Below, one piece after another: positions 1 through 7,224 of a DNA stretch of 15,309 nucleotides; the first letter of the stretch is position 1; every line of letters begins with the position of its first letter. The DNA is from Methanobacteriota archaeon (GTDB taxonomy: Archaea > Halobacteriota > Methanomicrobia > Methanomicrobiales > Methanoculleaceae). The stretch spans positions 1 to 15,309 of the forward strand of contig JAEWMO010000155.1 of NCBI GenBank assembly GCA_023457135.1, read 5' to 3'. Below the pieces are notes generated by a model that worked only from the letters and a program-made list of their open reading frames with translations, did no database searches and was not told where the DNA came from. A program made the position numbers and the translations under genes.

Positions 1-2
1 GC

Positions 3-1469
3 ATGACTCCCGTCCGGATCTTCGTCAGCAGCGTGCAGAATGAGTTCGCCGACGAGCGGGCGGCCCTCCGCGACTACCTGCGGGGCGACGCACTGATGCG
101 GCGGTTCTTCGAGGTCTTCCTCTTCGAGGACGTCCCTGCCGCCGACCGCCGCACCGACGACCTGTACCTCGACGAGGTCCGGCGATGCGACATCTATGTC
201 GGGCTCTTCGGGAACGACTACGGCTCCGAGAACGCCGGCGGAGTCTCGCCGACCGAACGGGAGTTCGACCTCGCCACCACTGAAGGGAAGTACCGGCTCA
301 TCTACGTCAGGGGCACGGACGACGCCGCCCGCCACCCGAAGATGCGTGCGCTCGTCGGCAGAGCGCAGGCGGGCCTGATCCGGAAGCGATTCAACACCCC
401 CTCGGAACTGGTCGCCGGGCTATATGCGGCGCTGGTCGAGTACCTGGAGGAGAAGCAGCTCATCCGGTCCGGGCCCTTCGACGCGGCCCCGTGCACGAAG
501 GCGACACTCGAACACCTGGATCCTGAGCGTATGGCGTGGTTCCTCCGCACGGCCAGGGCAACCCGCCGGTTCCCCCTCGCCCCCGATGCCTCTCCCGCTG
601 ACCTGCTGGAGCACCTGAACCTGCTTGATAACGGGCACCTGACGAACGCTGCGGTCCTCCTCTTCGGGAGGCAGCCGCAGCGGTTCCTGATCTCTTCCGA
701 GATCAAGTGCGCCCACTTCCACGGCACCGAGGTGGCCAAACCGATCCCGTCCTACCAGGTCTACAAGGGCACGGTCTTCGATCTCGTGGACGCGGCGGTG
801 GACTTCGTCCTCGGCAAGATCGCCCTCTCGGTCGGCACCCGCGAGGCCGGCCCGCAGGCGCCGGTGCGCTACGAGATCCCCAAAGAGGTGGTGAGCGAGG
901 CGATCGTGAACGCCGTCGCCCACCGCGACTACACGAGCAACGGCAGCGTCCAGGTGATGCTCTTTGCCGACCGCCTGGAGATCTGGAACCCGGGCACGCT
1001 CCCGCCGTCCCTGACGCTCGAGAAGCTCCGGCAGGCCCACGGGTCGGTGCCGAAAAACCCGCTCCTCGCCGAGCCGATGTATCTCACCGGCTATATCGAG
1101 CGGATGGGCACGGGAACGCGGGACATGATCCGGCACTGTACCGAGGCCGGGCTGCCGGAGCCGGAGTTTGCCGTCAGTGATGGGTTCCAGACGATCATCC
1201 GCCGGATCCAGGGTAGAGGTACCGGCGAAACCAGGGAAGAAACTAGGGTGAAAACTAGGGTGAAAACTAGGGAAGAAACCAGGGAGAAGATCCTGGCCCT
1301 GATCGCAGCCGACCCGACCATCAGTACACGTGAACTCGCAGAGCGGATCGGCATCACGCCGAAAGGGATTGAATGGCAGATCCGGCGATTGAGACAGGCC
1401 GGTCAGCTCAAACACATCGGCCCGGCCAAAGGCGGCCGCTGGGAGATTATCGGAGACGAAGATGAGTAA
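3..1469 (+). CDS. DUF4062 / RecG-like ATPase / winged-helix protein of a type I restriction operon
   Basis: Predicted cytoplasmic regulatory or defence-associated protein of 488 aa; its biochemical role is unknown. Residues 3 to about 85 match DUF4062 (opening RIFVSSVQNEF, then CDIYVGLFG), a TIR/nucleoside-binding-like fold. Residues about 290-400 match the HATPase_c_4 domain found in RecG-related transcriptional regulators, with the N-box-like EAIVNAVAHRDY (299-310), NPGTLPP (329-335) and GTGTRDMI (369-376). Residues about 426-485 form a winged helix (STRELAERIGIT). A 12-nt tandem repeat encodes the hinge between ATPase and winged helix. The N-terminal Schlafen/AlbA_2 domain usually paired with this ATPase is not evident; DUF4062 takes its place. 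The start at base 3 fits the usual DUF4062 N-terminus, but the ribosome site lies outside the window. The last 8 nt overlap hsdR, so the two are probably translationally coupled. A role in controlling or assisting the restriction system is inferred from position only. Confidence 0.85.
   Translation: MTPVRIFVSSVQNEFADERAALRDYLRGDALMRRFFEVFLFEDVPAADRRTDDLYLDEVRRCDIYVGLFGNDYGSENAGGVSPTEREFDLATTEGKYRLIYVRGTDDAARHPKMRALVGRAQAGLIRKRFNTPSELVAGLYAALVEYLEEKQLIRSGPFDAAPCTKATLEHLDPERMAWFLRTARATRRFPLAPDASPADLLEHLNLLDNGHLTNAAVLLFGRQPQRFLISSEIKCAHFHGTEVAKPIPSYQVYKGTVFDLVDAAVDFVLGKIALSVGTREAGPQAPVRYEIPKEVVSEAIVNAVAHRDYTSNGSVQVMLFADRLEIWNPGTLPPSLTLEKLRQAHGSVPKNPLLAEPMYLTGYIERMGTGTRDMIRHCTEAGLPEPEFAVSDGFQTIIRRIQGRGTGETREETRVKTRVKTREETREKILALIAADPTISTRELAERIGITPKGIEWQIRRLRQAGQLKHIGPAKGGRWEIIGDEDE
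1224..1283 (+). repeat. Five-unit 12-nt in-frame tandem repeat
   Basis: Five consecutive 12-base units encode GETR, EETR, VKTR, VKTR and EETR, followed by a degenerate EKIL. Units three and four (1248-1271) are identical. The unit is a multiple of three, so slippage would change the charged linker between ATPase and winged-helix domains by four residues without breaking the frame. Similar K/E-T-R linkers are familiar in RecG-like regulators, so the array may simply be a flexible charged hinge. Confidence 0.9.
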
Positions 1470-4400
1470 TGTCGGCGAGCGTGAGCGTCTCACGCAGGGG
1501 CGGGTTGTCGCCTACTTCCGCGACGCCCTCAAGTATCGTTACCTGGGCGATTGGGAGCACCGCGAGGGGAACAGCAACGTCGAGGAGGAACTGCTCGCCG
1601 CATGGCTCACGCGCCGGGGCTACAGCGAGAAGATCGTCGGCAAGGTCCTCTACGAACTCGGCAAAGCGAAGGCGGTCGGCGGGAACAAGAGCCTCTACGA
1701 CGCCAACCGCGAGGTCTACAGGCTGCTCCGCTACGGCGTGAAGGTCCGGCCTGACGTCAGCGAGCAGCACATCACTGTCTGGCTTATCGACTGGGACCGC
1801 CCGGAGAAGAACGACTTCGCTGTCGCCGAAGAGGTCACCATCGCCGGCGAGAACAGCAAGCGCCCCGACATCGTGCTCTATGTCAACGGCATCGCTCTTT
1901 GTGTCCTCGAACTCAAGCGATCGATCGTCTCCGTATCCGAGGGCATCCGCCAGAACCTCGACAACCAGAAGAAGATCTTCATCCGCCCCTTCTTCTCCAC
2001 CGTGCAGCTCGTGATGGCCGGCAACGAGACCGAAGGACTCCGCTACGGCGTGATCGAGACGCCCGAGAAGTACTACCTGCGCTGGAAAGAGGCCGATGCC
2101 CCGGCCGCCGGCGGAAACCCGCTCCTCCGTGAACTCTCAGGGCTCTGCCGCAAAGACCGCCTGCTTGAGATCGTCCACGACTTCATCGTCTTCGATGCCG
2201 GGACCAAGAAGACCTGCCGGCACAACCAGTATTTCGGGGTCAAAGCGGCACAGGAGCGCGTGAAGCGGCGCGAGGGCGGGATCATCTGGCACACCCAGGG
2301 CAGCGGCAAGAGCCTGATCATGGTCTGGCTCGCCAAATGGATCCGCGAACACGTGCCGGCCGCCCGCGTCCTGCTCGTCACCGACCGCACCGAACTCGAC
2401 GAGCAGATCGAGAAGGTCTTTCTCGGCGTCAGCGAAGGTATCTACCGCACCAAAAGCGGCGCCGACCTCGTCCGCGTCCTCAACACCGACACCGAATGGC
2501 TGGTCTGCTCGCTCGTCCACAAATTCGGCCGCGGCGACGACCTCAGCGACGCCGATCTTGAGACGTATATCGAAGAGATCAAACGCAACCTGCCCCGGGG
2601 ATTCTCCCCCAAAGGCGAGTTCTTCGTCTTCGTCGACGAATGCCACCGCACCCAGTCCGGCAAACTGCACCGGGCGATGAAGACGCTCCTCCCCGGGGCG
2701 ATGCTGATCGGGTTCACCGGCACCCCCCTGCTCAAACTGGACAAACAGAAGAGCATCGAAGTCTTCGGCCCCTACATCCACACCTACAAATACGACGAGG
2801 CCGTGCGTGACGGCGTCGTCCTGGACCTCCAGTACGAGGCCCGCGACATCGACCAGAACCTCACCTCGCAGGAGAAGATCGACCAGTGGTTCGAGATCAA
2901 GACCAGGGGCCTGACCGACGCCGCGAGAGCCCAGCTCAAGAAGCGCTGGGGAACTATGCAGAAAGTGCTCAGTGCACAGGACCGCCTGGAGAAGATCGTC
3001 GCCGACATCCTGCTCGACATGGAACTGCGCGACCGGCTCAGGAGCGGCCGCGGGAACGCGCTCCTCGTCACCAGCAGCATCTACTCGGCCTGCCGGTTCT
3101 TCGAGATGTTCAACAAGACCGACCTTGCGGGCAGATGTGCGATCATCACCTCCTACGCGCCGCAACCATCAGACATCAAGGGCGAAGAGACCGGCGAAGG
3201 GCTGACCGAGAGGCTGCGGCAGTACGACATCTATCGCAAGATGCTCGCCGACCACTTTGACGAACCGGAAGACGCGGCGATGCACAAAGTCGAGCAGTTC
3301 GAGAAGGAGGTGAAGAAGCGGTTCATCCGCGAGCCCGGACAGATGAAACTCCTGATCGTCGTCGACAAACTCCTGACCGGCTTTGACGCCCCGCCCGCGA
3401 CCTACCTCTACATCGACAAGCAGATGCGCGACCACGGCCTCTTCCAGGCAATCTGCCGTGTGAACCGCCTCGACGGCGAGGACAAGGAGTACGGCTACAT
3501 CATCGACTACAAAGATCTCTTCCGGTCGCTTGAGAAGTCGATCAAGGACTACACCGGCGAAGCCTTCGGCGGCTTCGACAGAGAGGACGTCTCCGGGTTG
3601 TTGAAAGACCGCCTGGAGACCGGGCGGGAGCGGCTTGGCGACGCCCTTGAGGCGATCAGGACGTTATGCGAGCCGGTCGAGCCTCCCCGGGACACCCTTG
3701 CGTATCAGCATTTCTTCTGTGCGGCCGATACCACAGATCCCGAAGCGCTCAAGGAGAACGAGCGCAAGCGTCTTGCCCTCTACAAACTGACCGCCGCCCT
3801 CCTCCGGGCGTATGCCGGCCTGGCGAACGAGATGCACGATGCCGGATACACCGACGCCGAGGCCGCAGAGATCAGGGCCGAGGTCACCCACTACGACAAC
3901 GTCCGCAAAGAGGTCATGCGGGCAAGCGGCGACTATATCGACCTGAAACTCTACGAGCCGGCCATGCGGCATCTCCTCGACACCTACATTCGGGCCGAAG
4001 AGAGCGTGAAGATATCGGCATTCGATGATATGCCGCTGGTCCAGCTCCTCCTTGAACGTGGTGCCGACGCCGTAGAGACGCTCCCGCCGGGCATACGGCG
4101 TGATCGTGAAGCGGTTGCAGAGACCATCGAGAATAACGTCCGCAAACTGATCATCGACGAGACACCGATTAACCCGAAGTATTACGAGAAGATGTCCGAA
4201 CTGCTGGACGCGCTGATCAGAGAACGCCGGGCACAGGCACTTGGATATCAGGAGTACCTGAAAAAGATCGTCGCACTGACAAAGCAGATCAAGCGTCCGG
4301 GCGACGGCGCACGGTATCCCGGGACCCTTGACAGCCCCGCAAAACAGGCTCTCTACGACAACCTCGGCGAGGACGAAGCGATCGCGCTCGCGGTCCATGA

Positions 4401-4548
4401 AGCGGTAACCTCGACCAAACAGGACGACTGGACGCACAACCCCATCAAGACAAAGATGGTCCGTATCGCCATCAAGAAGGTCGTTCAGGACGACGAGAAA
4501 CTCGACAGGATCCTTGAACTGATCAAAAACCAGCAGGAGTATGCCTGA
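1462..4548 (+). CDS. hsdR: Type I restriction endonuclease, R (HsdR) subunit
   Basis: Motor and nuclease subunit of a type I restriction enzyme: with HsdM and HsdS it translocates unmodified DNA using ATP and cuts at a distance. The 1028-aa length is normal for the family. The N-terminal PD-(D/E)xK nuclease has RPDIVLY (134-140) and VLELKRS (148-154). The helicase core shows Walker A in HTQGSGKS (277-284), the Walker B box DECHR (392-396), motif III FTGTP (418-422), LLTGFDAP (637-644) and motif VI in FQAICRVNRL (661-670). The remaining C-terminal part is helical and probably contacts the methylase. All catalytic motifs look intact. The start is supported by GGAG at 1452-1455 and by the 8-nt overlap with the preceding gene. 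hsdM and hsdS are absent from the window and are expected upstream. The unusual feature is the DUF4062/ATPase gene directly before it. Confidence 0.97.
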   Translation: MSNVGERERLTQGRVVAYFRDALKYRYLGDWEHREGNSNVEEELLAAWLTRRGYSEKIVGKVLYELGKAKAVGGNKSLYDANREVYRLLRYGVKVRPDVSEQHITVWLIDWDRPEKNDFAVAEEVTIAGENSKRPDIVLYVNGIALCVLELKRSIVSVSEGIRQNLDNQKKIFIRPFFSTVQLVMAGNETEGLRYGVIETPEKYYLRWKEADAPAAGGNPLLRELSGLCRKDRLLEIVHDFIVFDAGTKKTCRHNQYFGVKAAQERVKRREGGIIWHTQGSGKSLIMVWLAKWIREHVPAARVLLVTDRTELDEQIEKVFLGVSEGIYRTKSGADLVRVLNTDTEWLVCSLVHKFGRGDDLSDADLETYIEEIKRNLPRGFSPKGEFFVFVDECHRTQSGKLHRAMKTLLPGAMLIGFTGTPLLKLDKQKSIEVFGPYIHTYKYDEAVRDGVVLDLQYEARDIDQNLTSQEKIDQWFEIKTRGLTDAARAQLKKRWGTMQKVLSAQDRLEKIVADILLDMELRDRLRSGRGNALLVTSSIYSACRFFEMFNKTDLAGRCAIITSYAPQPSDIKGEETGEGLTERLRQYDIYRKMLADHFDEPEDAAMHKVEQFEKEVKKRFIREPGQMKLLIVVDKLLTGFDAPPATYLYIDKQMRDHGLFQAICRVNRLDGEDKEYGYIIDYKDLFRSLEKSIKDYTGEAFGGFDREDVSGLLKDRLETGRERLGDALEAIRTLCEPVEPPRDTLAYQHFFCAADTTDPEALKENERKRLALYKLTAALLRAYAGLANEMHDAGYTDAEAAEIRAEVTHYDNVRKEVMRASGDYIDLKLYEPAMRHLLDTYIRAEESVKISAFDDMPLVQLLLERGADAVETLPPGIRRDREAVAETIENNVRKLIIDETPINPKYYEKMSELLDALIRERRAQALGYQEYLKKIVALTKQIKRPGDGARYPGTLDSPAKQALYDNLGEDEAIALAVHEAVTSTKQDDWTHNPIKTKMVRIAIKKVVQDDEKLDRILELIKNQQEYA

Positions 4549-5265
4549 ATGCACCGGATCTCCGTGAATGGCATGCAGGTCGACGTGATCCGAAAGGACA
4601 TCAAGAACCTGCACCTCGGGGTATACCCTCCCGAAGGCCGGGTCAGGGTGGCGGCGCCGTTACGCGTGGACGATGAAGCGGTGCGGCTGGCGGTGATCAC
4701 GAAACTGCCGTGGATCAAACGGCAGCAGACCCGATTCAGGACCCAGGAACGCCAGAGCCCGCGGGAGTACACCTACCGCGAGACGCACTACTTCCTCGGC
4801 AGACGATACCTGTTAAACGTCATCGAGCATCCGGGCCCGCCGCGGGTCGAGGTGCGTGGTAAGGCAGGGATCGACCTGTACATTCCGGCAGGAAGCGATG
4901 CCTGCAAGCGTGAACAGGTCATGCTCAAGTGGTATCGAAAGGAGCTCAAGGCCCTGATCGCGCCGCTGATCGATGCGTGGCAGGAGACGCTCGGAGTAAC
5001 GGTGGACGACTGGGGAGTAAAAAAGATGAAGACCAAATGGGGCAGTTGCAACATCGAAGCCCGGCGGATCTGGCTGAACCTGGAGCTCGCAAAGAAACCG
5101 GTACAATGCCTCGAATACGTCGTCGTGCATGAGATGGTCCACCTGCTCGAGCGAAACCACACCGACCGGTTCAGGGAGTTGATGGATCGGTTCATGCCCC
5201 AGTGGCGACATTACCGGGATGTGCTGAATCAGGCCCCACTGGGCCACGAGACCTGGAGCTACTGA
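4549..5265 (+). CDS. YgjP-type (DUF45, M48-like) zinc metallopeptidase
   Basis: Predicted cytoplasmic zinc-dependent peptidase of 238 aa, a usual size for the YgjP/SprT-like family. The active-site helix is VVHEMVHLLERNH: HEMVH at 194-198 supplies two zinc-binding His and the catalytic Glu, and H204 in RNHTDRF is the likely third ligand. The conserved family motif KTKWGSC lies at 161-167. There is no signal peptide or membrane segment. The ATG follows the hsdR stop with no gap, and GGAG at 4536-4539 lies inside the hsdR end, so the gene is translated as the last member of the operon. Metallopeptidases of this family often sit next to type I restriction genes; their substrate there is not established. 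Turnover of HsdR or another operon product is a possibility, not something the sequence shows. Confidence 0.92.
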   Translation: MHRISVNGMQVDVIRKDIKNLHLGVYPPEGRVRVAAPLRVDDEAVRLAVITKLPWIKRQQTRFRTQERQSPREYTYRETHYFLGRRYLLNVIEHPGPPRVEVRGKAGIDLYIPAGSDACKREQVMLKWYRKELKALIAPLIDAWQETLGVTVDDWGVKKMKTKWGSCNIEARRIWLNLELAKKPVQCLEYVVVHEMVHLLERNHTDRFRELMDRFMPQWRHYRDVLNQAPLGHETWSY

Positions 5266-5299
5266 ACACAACTGACGATCCGGGTGAGTTTGGTCTCAA

Positions 5300-5346
5300 G
5301 GAGAAGCCGTGGATGTGTCTTCTCCACCGGCAGACCTGTCTGCCGG
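5300..5346. repeat. Two adjacent stem-loops after the metallopeptidase gene
   Basis: The first inverted repeat has 7-bp arms GGAGAAG (5300-5306) and CTTCTCC (5319-5325) with a 12-nt loop. One base later comes a near-continuous palindrome with 9-bp arms CCGGCAGAC (5327-5335) and GTCTGCCGG (5338-5346). They start 35 bp past the stop codon of the last restriction-operon gene. They could stabilise or end the operon mRNA. No T-run follows, so a standard archaeal terminator is not shown. Confidence 0.5.
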
Positions 5347-5441
5347 CTGACCCTCTATCAGAACGAGTCTTCTGTATCACAAGATGAATCCCTGAGTCAT
5401 ACCGCAAACAACCTCGCTCGTCCTCCCGCTCCCGGGGACAT

Positions 5442-5512
5442 GGTTTTGTATACTCTGGTATACGCAACGAACTTTGTGTATATTGGATCGGGGTTTTGAT
5501 ATATACAAAACC
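5442..5512. promoter_or_regulatory. AT-rich operator-like inverted repeats
   Basis: The 11-mer GGTTTTGTATA (5442-5452) is repeated in exact inverse at 5502-5512 (TATACAAAACC). The right copy also sits in a compact palindrome, GGTTTTG (5492-5498), 7 AT bases, CAAAACC (5506-5512). The left copy runs into two GTATAC hexamers four bases apart (5448-5453 and 5458-5463). This looks like paired binding sites for a dimeric regulator. TATA-like cores are present, but no clear downstream gene is seen on either strand. Confidence 0.45.
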
Positions 5513-5529
5513 GTTTGCCCGGTTCCCGG

Positions 5530-5652
5530 TCAGCAGTTCCTCCGCGCGAGATCGTGTGCGAGGTGCACGAACCGCGCCAACCGGCCCGGGTCGTCGGGTT
5601 CGTCCCCGGCCTCCCGCAGCGCCGCCAGTGCCTCCTCTCGGCCGTGATACAT
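5530..5652 (-). CDS. Possible 40-aa protein or gene remnant
   Basis: The family is not recognised. Read on the minus strand from the ATG at 5650-5652 this gives 40 residues, beginning MYHGREEALAALREAG and ending in LARRNC. Almost every codon ends in G or C, as in true genes of this genome, which argues for present or recent coding. It would form a charged amphipathic helix, a Gly/Asp/Pro turn and a second helix. The frame stays open upstream for about 15 codons, through AT-rich palindromes, to a TAA. The start is unresolved because the nearest TATA-like element (5663-5670) is too close to the ATG. No Shine-Dalgarno site is seen. It may be the C-terminal scrap of a lost regulator. Confidence 0.35.
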   Translation of the reverse strand: MYHGREEALAALREAGDEPDDPGRLARFVHLAHDLARRNC

Positions 5653-5682
5653 AACAAATTTGTTATATAACAAATCCGTTAT
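5651..5682. promoter_or_regulatory. Two abutting 16-bp palindromic sites with central TATA
   Basis: ATAACAAATTTGTTAT (5651-5666) is a perfect 16-bp palindrome. It is followed without a gap by ATAACAAATCCGTTAT (5667-5682), the same site with two changes. The junction forms TTATATAA (5663-5670), a symmetrical TATA-like element. The block overlaps the ATG of the 40-aa ORF. Tandem dyads around a TATA box are typical of an archaeal repressor operator; the regulator itself is unknown. Confidence 0.55.
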
Positions 5683-5789
5683 TCTCCGGGCACCATCCCG
5701 TTACAGCGGCACCCAGAAAAGAACGACGACGGACCGCGACAGCAGGCGATCGTTCTCCTGGAGATGTGCCGGAACAGTTGATAGAAACG

Positions 5790-5812
5790 GTGAGATGCAT
5801 CTCACGGAAAAA
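5790..5812 (-). terminator. Palindrome and T-run downstream of tRNA-Ala
   Basis: On the minus strand, downstream of the tRNA-Ala 3' end, there is a T-rich stretch with five T (5808-5812). After it comes the perfect 16-bp palindrome GTGAGATGCATCTCAC (5790-5805). Archaeal termination depends mainly on T-runs, so the run is the probable tRNA terminator. The palindrome is downstream of the T-run in that direction, so it may be a separate protein-binding site. Confidence 0.4.
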
Positions 5813-5831
5813 CACTCTCAAAAGAACAAGA

Positions 5832-5903
5832 TGGACCGAGCGGGAATTGAACCCGCGGCCTCTTCCATGCCAAGGAAGCGATCTCCCCCTGATCTATCGG
5901 CCC
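5832..5903 (-). tRNA. tRNA-Ala (anticodon GGC)
   Basis: Minus-strand cloverleaf of 72 nt. The acceptor stem GGGCCGA pairs with TCGGTCC and includes the G3:U70 wobble that marks alanine tRNAs. The D-arm is GATC / 7-nt loop / GATC. The anticodon arm CTTCC-TTGGCAT-GGAAG places GGC at 34-36. The T-arm is GCGGG-TTCAATT-CCCGC. The discriminator is A and CCA is not encoded. There is no intron. The 3' end faces the restriction operon, the side at which integrating elements usually insert. Confidence 0.97.
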
Positions 5904-5932
5904 CTGTTACCCTACTATGTTGATCGCGATCG

Positions 5933-5940
5933 GTTAAAAA
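5933..5940 (-). promoter_or_regulatory. TATA-like box for tRNA-Ala
   Basis: On the minus strand TTTTTAAC lies 30-37 bp upstream of the mature 5' end of tRNA-Ala, which fits an archaeal TATA box with a short leader removed by RNase P. The same five T (5936-5940) follow the stop of the upstream phosphoribosyltransferase gene and could also end its transcript. Confidence 0.5.
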
Positions 5941-5961
5941 GGATTCCGGCCCCTCATCCCC

Positions 5962-7089
5962 CTATCCCTCGCGAGCGAGGCCGGAAAGCCGGGAGAGCAC
6001 CCGCTCCCGCGCATCATCCATGTTCGGGCGCGCGACCACGGCGCCGCGCTCGATGCACCGGGCAAGGAGCGCCGTCCCGCCCTCCGGCGCAGGGGCCTGG
6101 AGAGGCAGCGTGACCCGCCGGCCGTCCGGCATCTCGTAGACCTGCTTTGAGCCGCTCCGCTTGCCCCGCTTCGCGTAGGGCCTCCCCTCCATCTCGACGA
6201 TGTCCATCGCAAAGTCGATAACCGGCGCGTTCGCGATCGCCCCCCCGACCCCGAAGGCGTCGGCAATATCGCGGTAGGCCGCGACGTCCTCGCGCGAGAG
6301 GCCGCCGGAGAGGAAGATCTTCACGTCCGGGTAGCCGTGGACGTCGAGCTCCCAGCGGACCTCCTCGACGATCGCCCGCATGTCCCCCCGCCGGGACCGC
6401 GGCGTGTCCAGCCGGACCGCCGTCGCCCCGGATGCCGCCGCCCGGACCGCCTCCACCTTCTCGTCGTAGAAGGTGTCGGCGAGCATGATCCGCGGCACCT
6501 CCGGCCCCGCACACCGGTCAAACGCGCACCAGGCCTCCTCCTGCCGCGGGTAGCACATCACGAAGGCGTGCGGCATCGTCCCCGCGAGAGGTATCCCCTC
6601 CGGCGCACAGGTGTTGCTCGCGCCGTCCACCCCGCCGATCCAGGCCGCCCGTTCGATCATCGCCGCGATCGCCGGGTGCTGCCGCCGCGACCCGAAGGAG
6701 TAGACCGGCCGGCCCTTCGCCGCGAGCCTGATGTGGGCCGCCGCCGACGCCACCCCCGAGGCGTGGCAGAGGAAGCCCAGGATCGCCGTCTCGTAGACCG
6801 CGAAGTCCCGGTAGCGCCCCGAGACCCGGAGGACCGGCTCGTTTGGACCGAAGACTGCACCCTCCGGCATCGCGTCCACGTCCACCGGGACGCCCTCCAG
6901 GAGCTCGACGACGTCGGAAAGACCGCAGAAGACCCCCCACGGGTCCGGGAGCGCCGCCGCCGTCACCTCCATCGTGACGTGCGGGTTGACCCCGTCCTTC
7001 TCCATGACCCCCGCGACCCGCTCGAAGTAGATGTCCGTGCACCGCCCATCCCGGATGGCGTCCTCGCCGACCAGCAGAAACCTGCCCAT
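5962..7089 (-). CDS. Nicotinate phosphoribosyltransferase
   Basis: Cytoplasmic enzyme making nicotinate mononucleotide from nicotinate and PRPP, the Preiss-Handler entry to NAD. With this start it has 375 aa, in the range of archaeal members. Family motifs, numbered from this start: TDIYFER (19-25), SFGSRRQHP (131-139), GTMPHA (170-175), LDTPRSRRGD (227-236), SGGL (261-264), FGVGG (279-283) and KRGKRSGSK (308-316). An in-frame ATG 27 bp upstream (7114-7116) was not chosen: it lies within a TATA-like box, and the sequence aligns with archaeal relatives as recalled only from MGRFLLVGEDAI. No Shine-Dalgarno site precedes the chosen ATG, so the mRNA is probably leaderless. Some archaeal relatives end in a Cys-rich segment (from memory), which is absent here. 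The gene diverges from the phosphorylase-dadD pair. Confidence 0.9.
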   Translation of the reverse strand: MGRFLLVGEDAIRDGRCTDIYFERVAGVMEKDGVNPHVTMEVTAAALPDPWGVFCGLSDVVELLEGVPVDVDAMPEGAVFGPNEPVLRVSGRYRDFAVYETAILGFLCHASGVASAAAHIRLAAKGRPVYSFGSRRQHPAIAAMIERAAWIGGVDGASNTCAPEGIPLAGTMPHAFVMCYPRQEEAWCAFDRCAGPEVPRIMLADTFYDEKVEAVRAAASGATAVRLDTPRSRRGDMRAIVEEVRWELDVHGYPDVKIFLSGGLSREDVAAYRDIADAFGVGGAIANAPVIDFAMDIVEMEGRPYAKRGKRSGSKQVYEMPDGRRVTLPLQAPAPEGGTALLARCIERGAVVARPNMDDARERVLSRLSGLAREG

Positions 7090-7111
7090 GCCAGATCCGG
7101 TCGTCGCCGGA

Positions 7112-7119
7112 GACATAAA
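7112..7119 (-). promoter_or_regulatory. TATA-like box of the phosphoribosyltransferase gene
   Basis: Minus-strand GTTTATGT, preceded by GG, is centred about 27 bp upstream of the ATG at 7089. This is the spacing expected when transcription begins at or next to the start codon. It supports a leaderless transcript and argues against the longer start at 7116, which would overlap the box. Confidence 0.5.
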
Positions 7120-7224
7120 CCCTTCCGGACCGCATCGCGGATAGATGGAGTTTTCCGTCAGGACGTCGACCCGATAGACTGAATGTCACACGGACGGGCG
7201 TATGCTTCGATGGGGTGGATCTGA

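Larger units (their letters stand above)
5266..5831. other. Spacer between restriction operon and tRNA-Ala
   Basis: This 566-bp stretch has no long convincing gene. It holds two adjacent stem-loops (5300-5346), an AT-rich operator-like block (5442-5512), a 40-codon minus-strand ORF with GC-rich third positions (5530-5652), two abutting 16-bp palindromic sites (5651-5682) and a perfect 16-bp palindrome (5790-5805). Longer open frames crossing it lack family resemblance, and some run antisense into the tRNA. The mix of regulatory-looking palindromes with one tiny ORF suggests a decayed gene or a small regulatory locus at the edge of an island. Confidence 0.6.

Noticed and set aside
2137..3165. 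Minus-strand frame of 342 codons inside hsdR
   Set aside because: Antisense to intact HsdR helicase motifs; low-complexity composition with no family resemblance.
5284..5499. Plus-strand 71-codon frame after the metallopeptidase
   Set aside because: It crosses stem-loops and AT-rich dyads, has no codon bias like real genes here, and lacks a ribosome site.
5266..5831. Attachment-site duplicate of the tRNA-Ala 3' end
   Set aside because: Only a trivial match of about six bases (near 5732) was found; no convincing direct repeat lies in the spacer.
5660..6113. Plus-strand open frames across tRNA-Ala, with peptides like RAGIEPAAS and RELNPRPL
   Set aside because: They are antisense translations of the tRNA T-arm and anticodon arm, a well-known source of false proteins.
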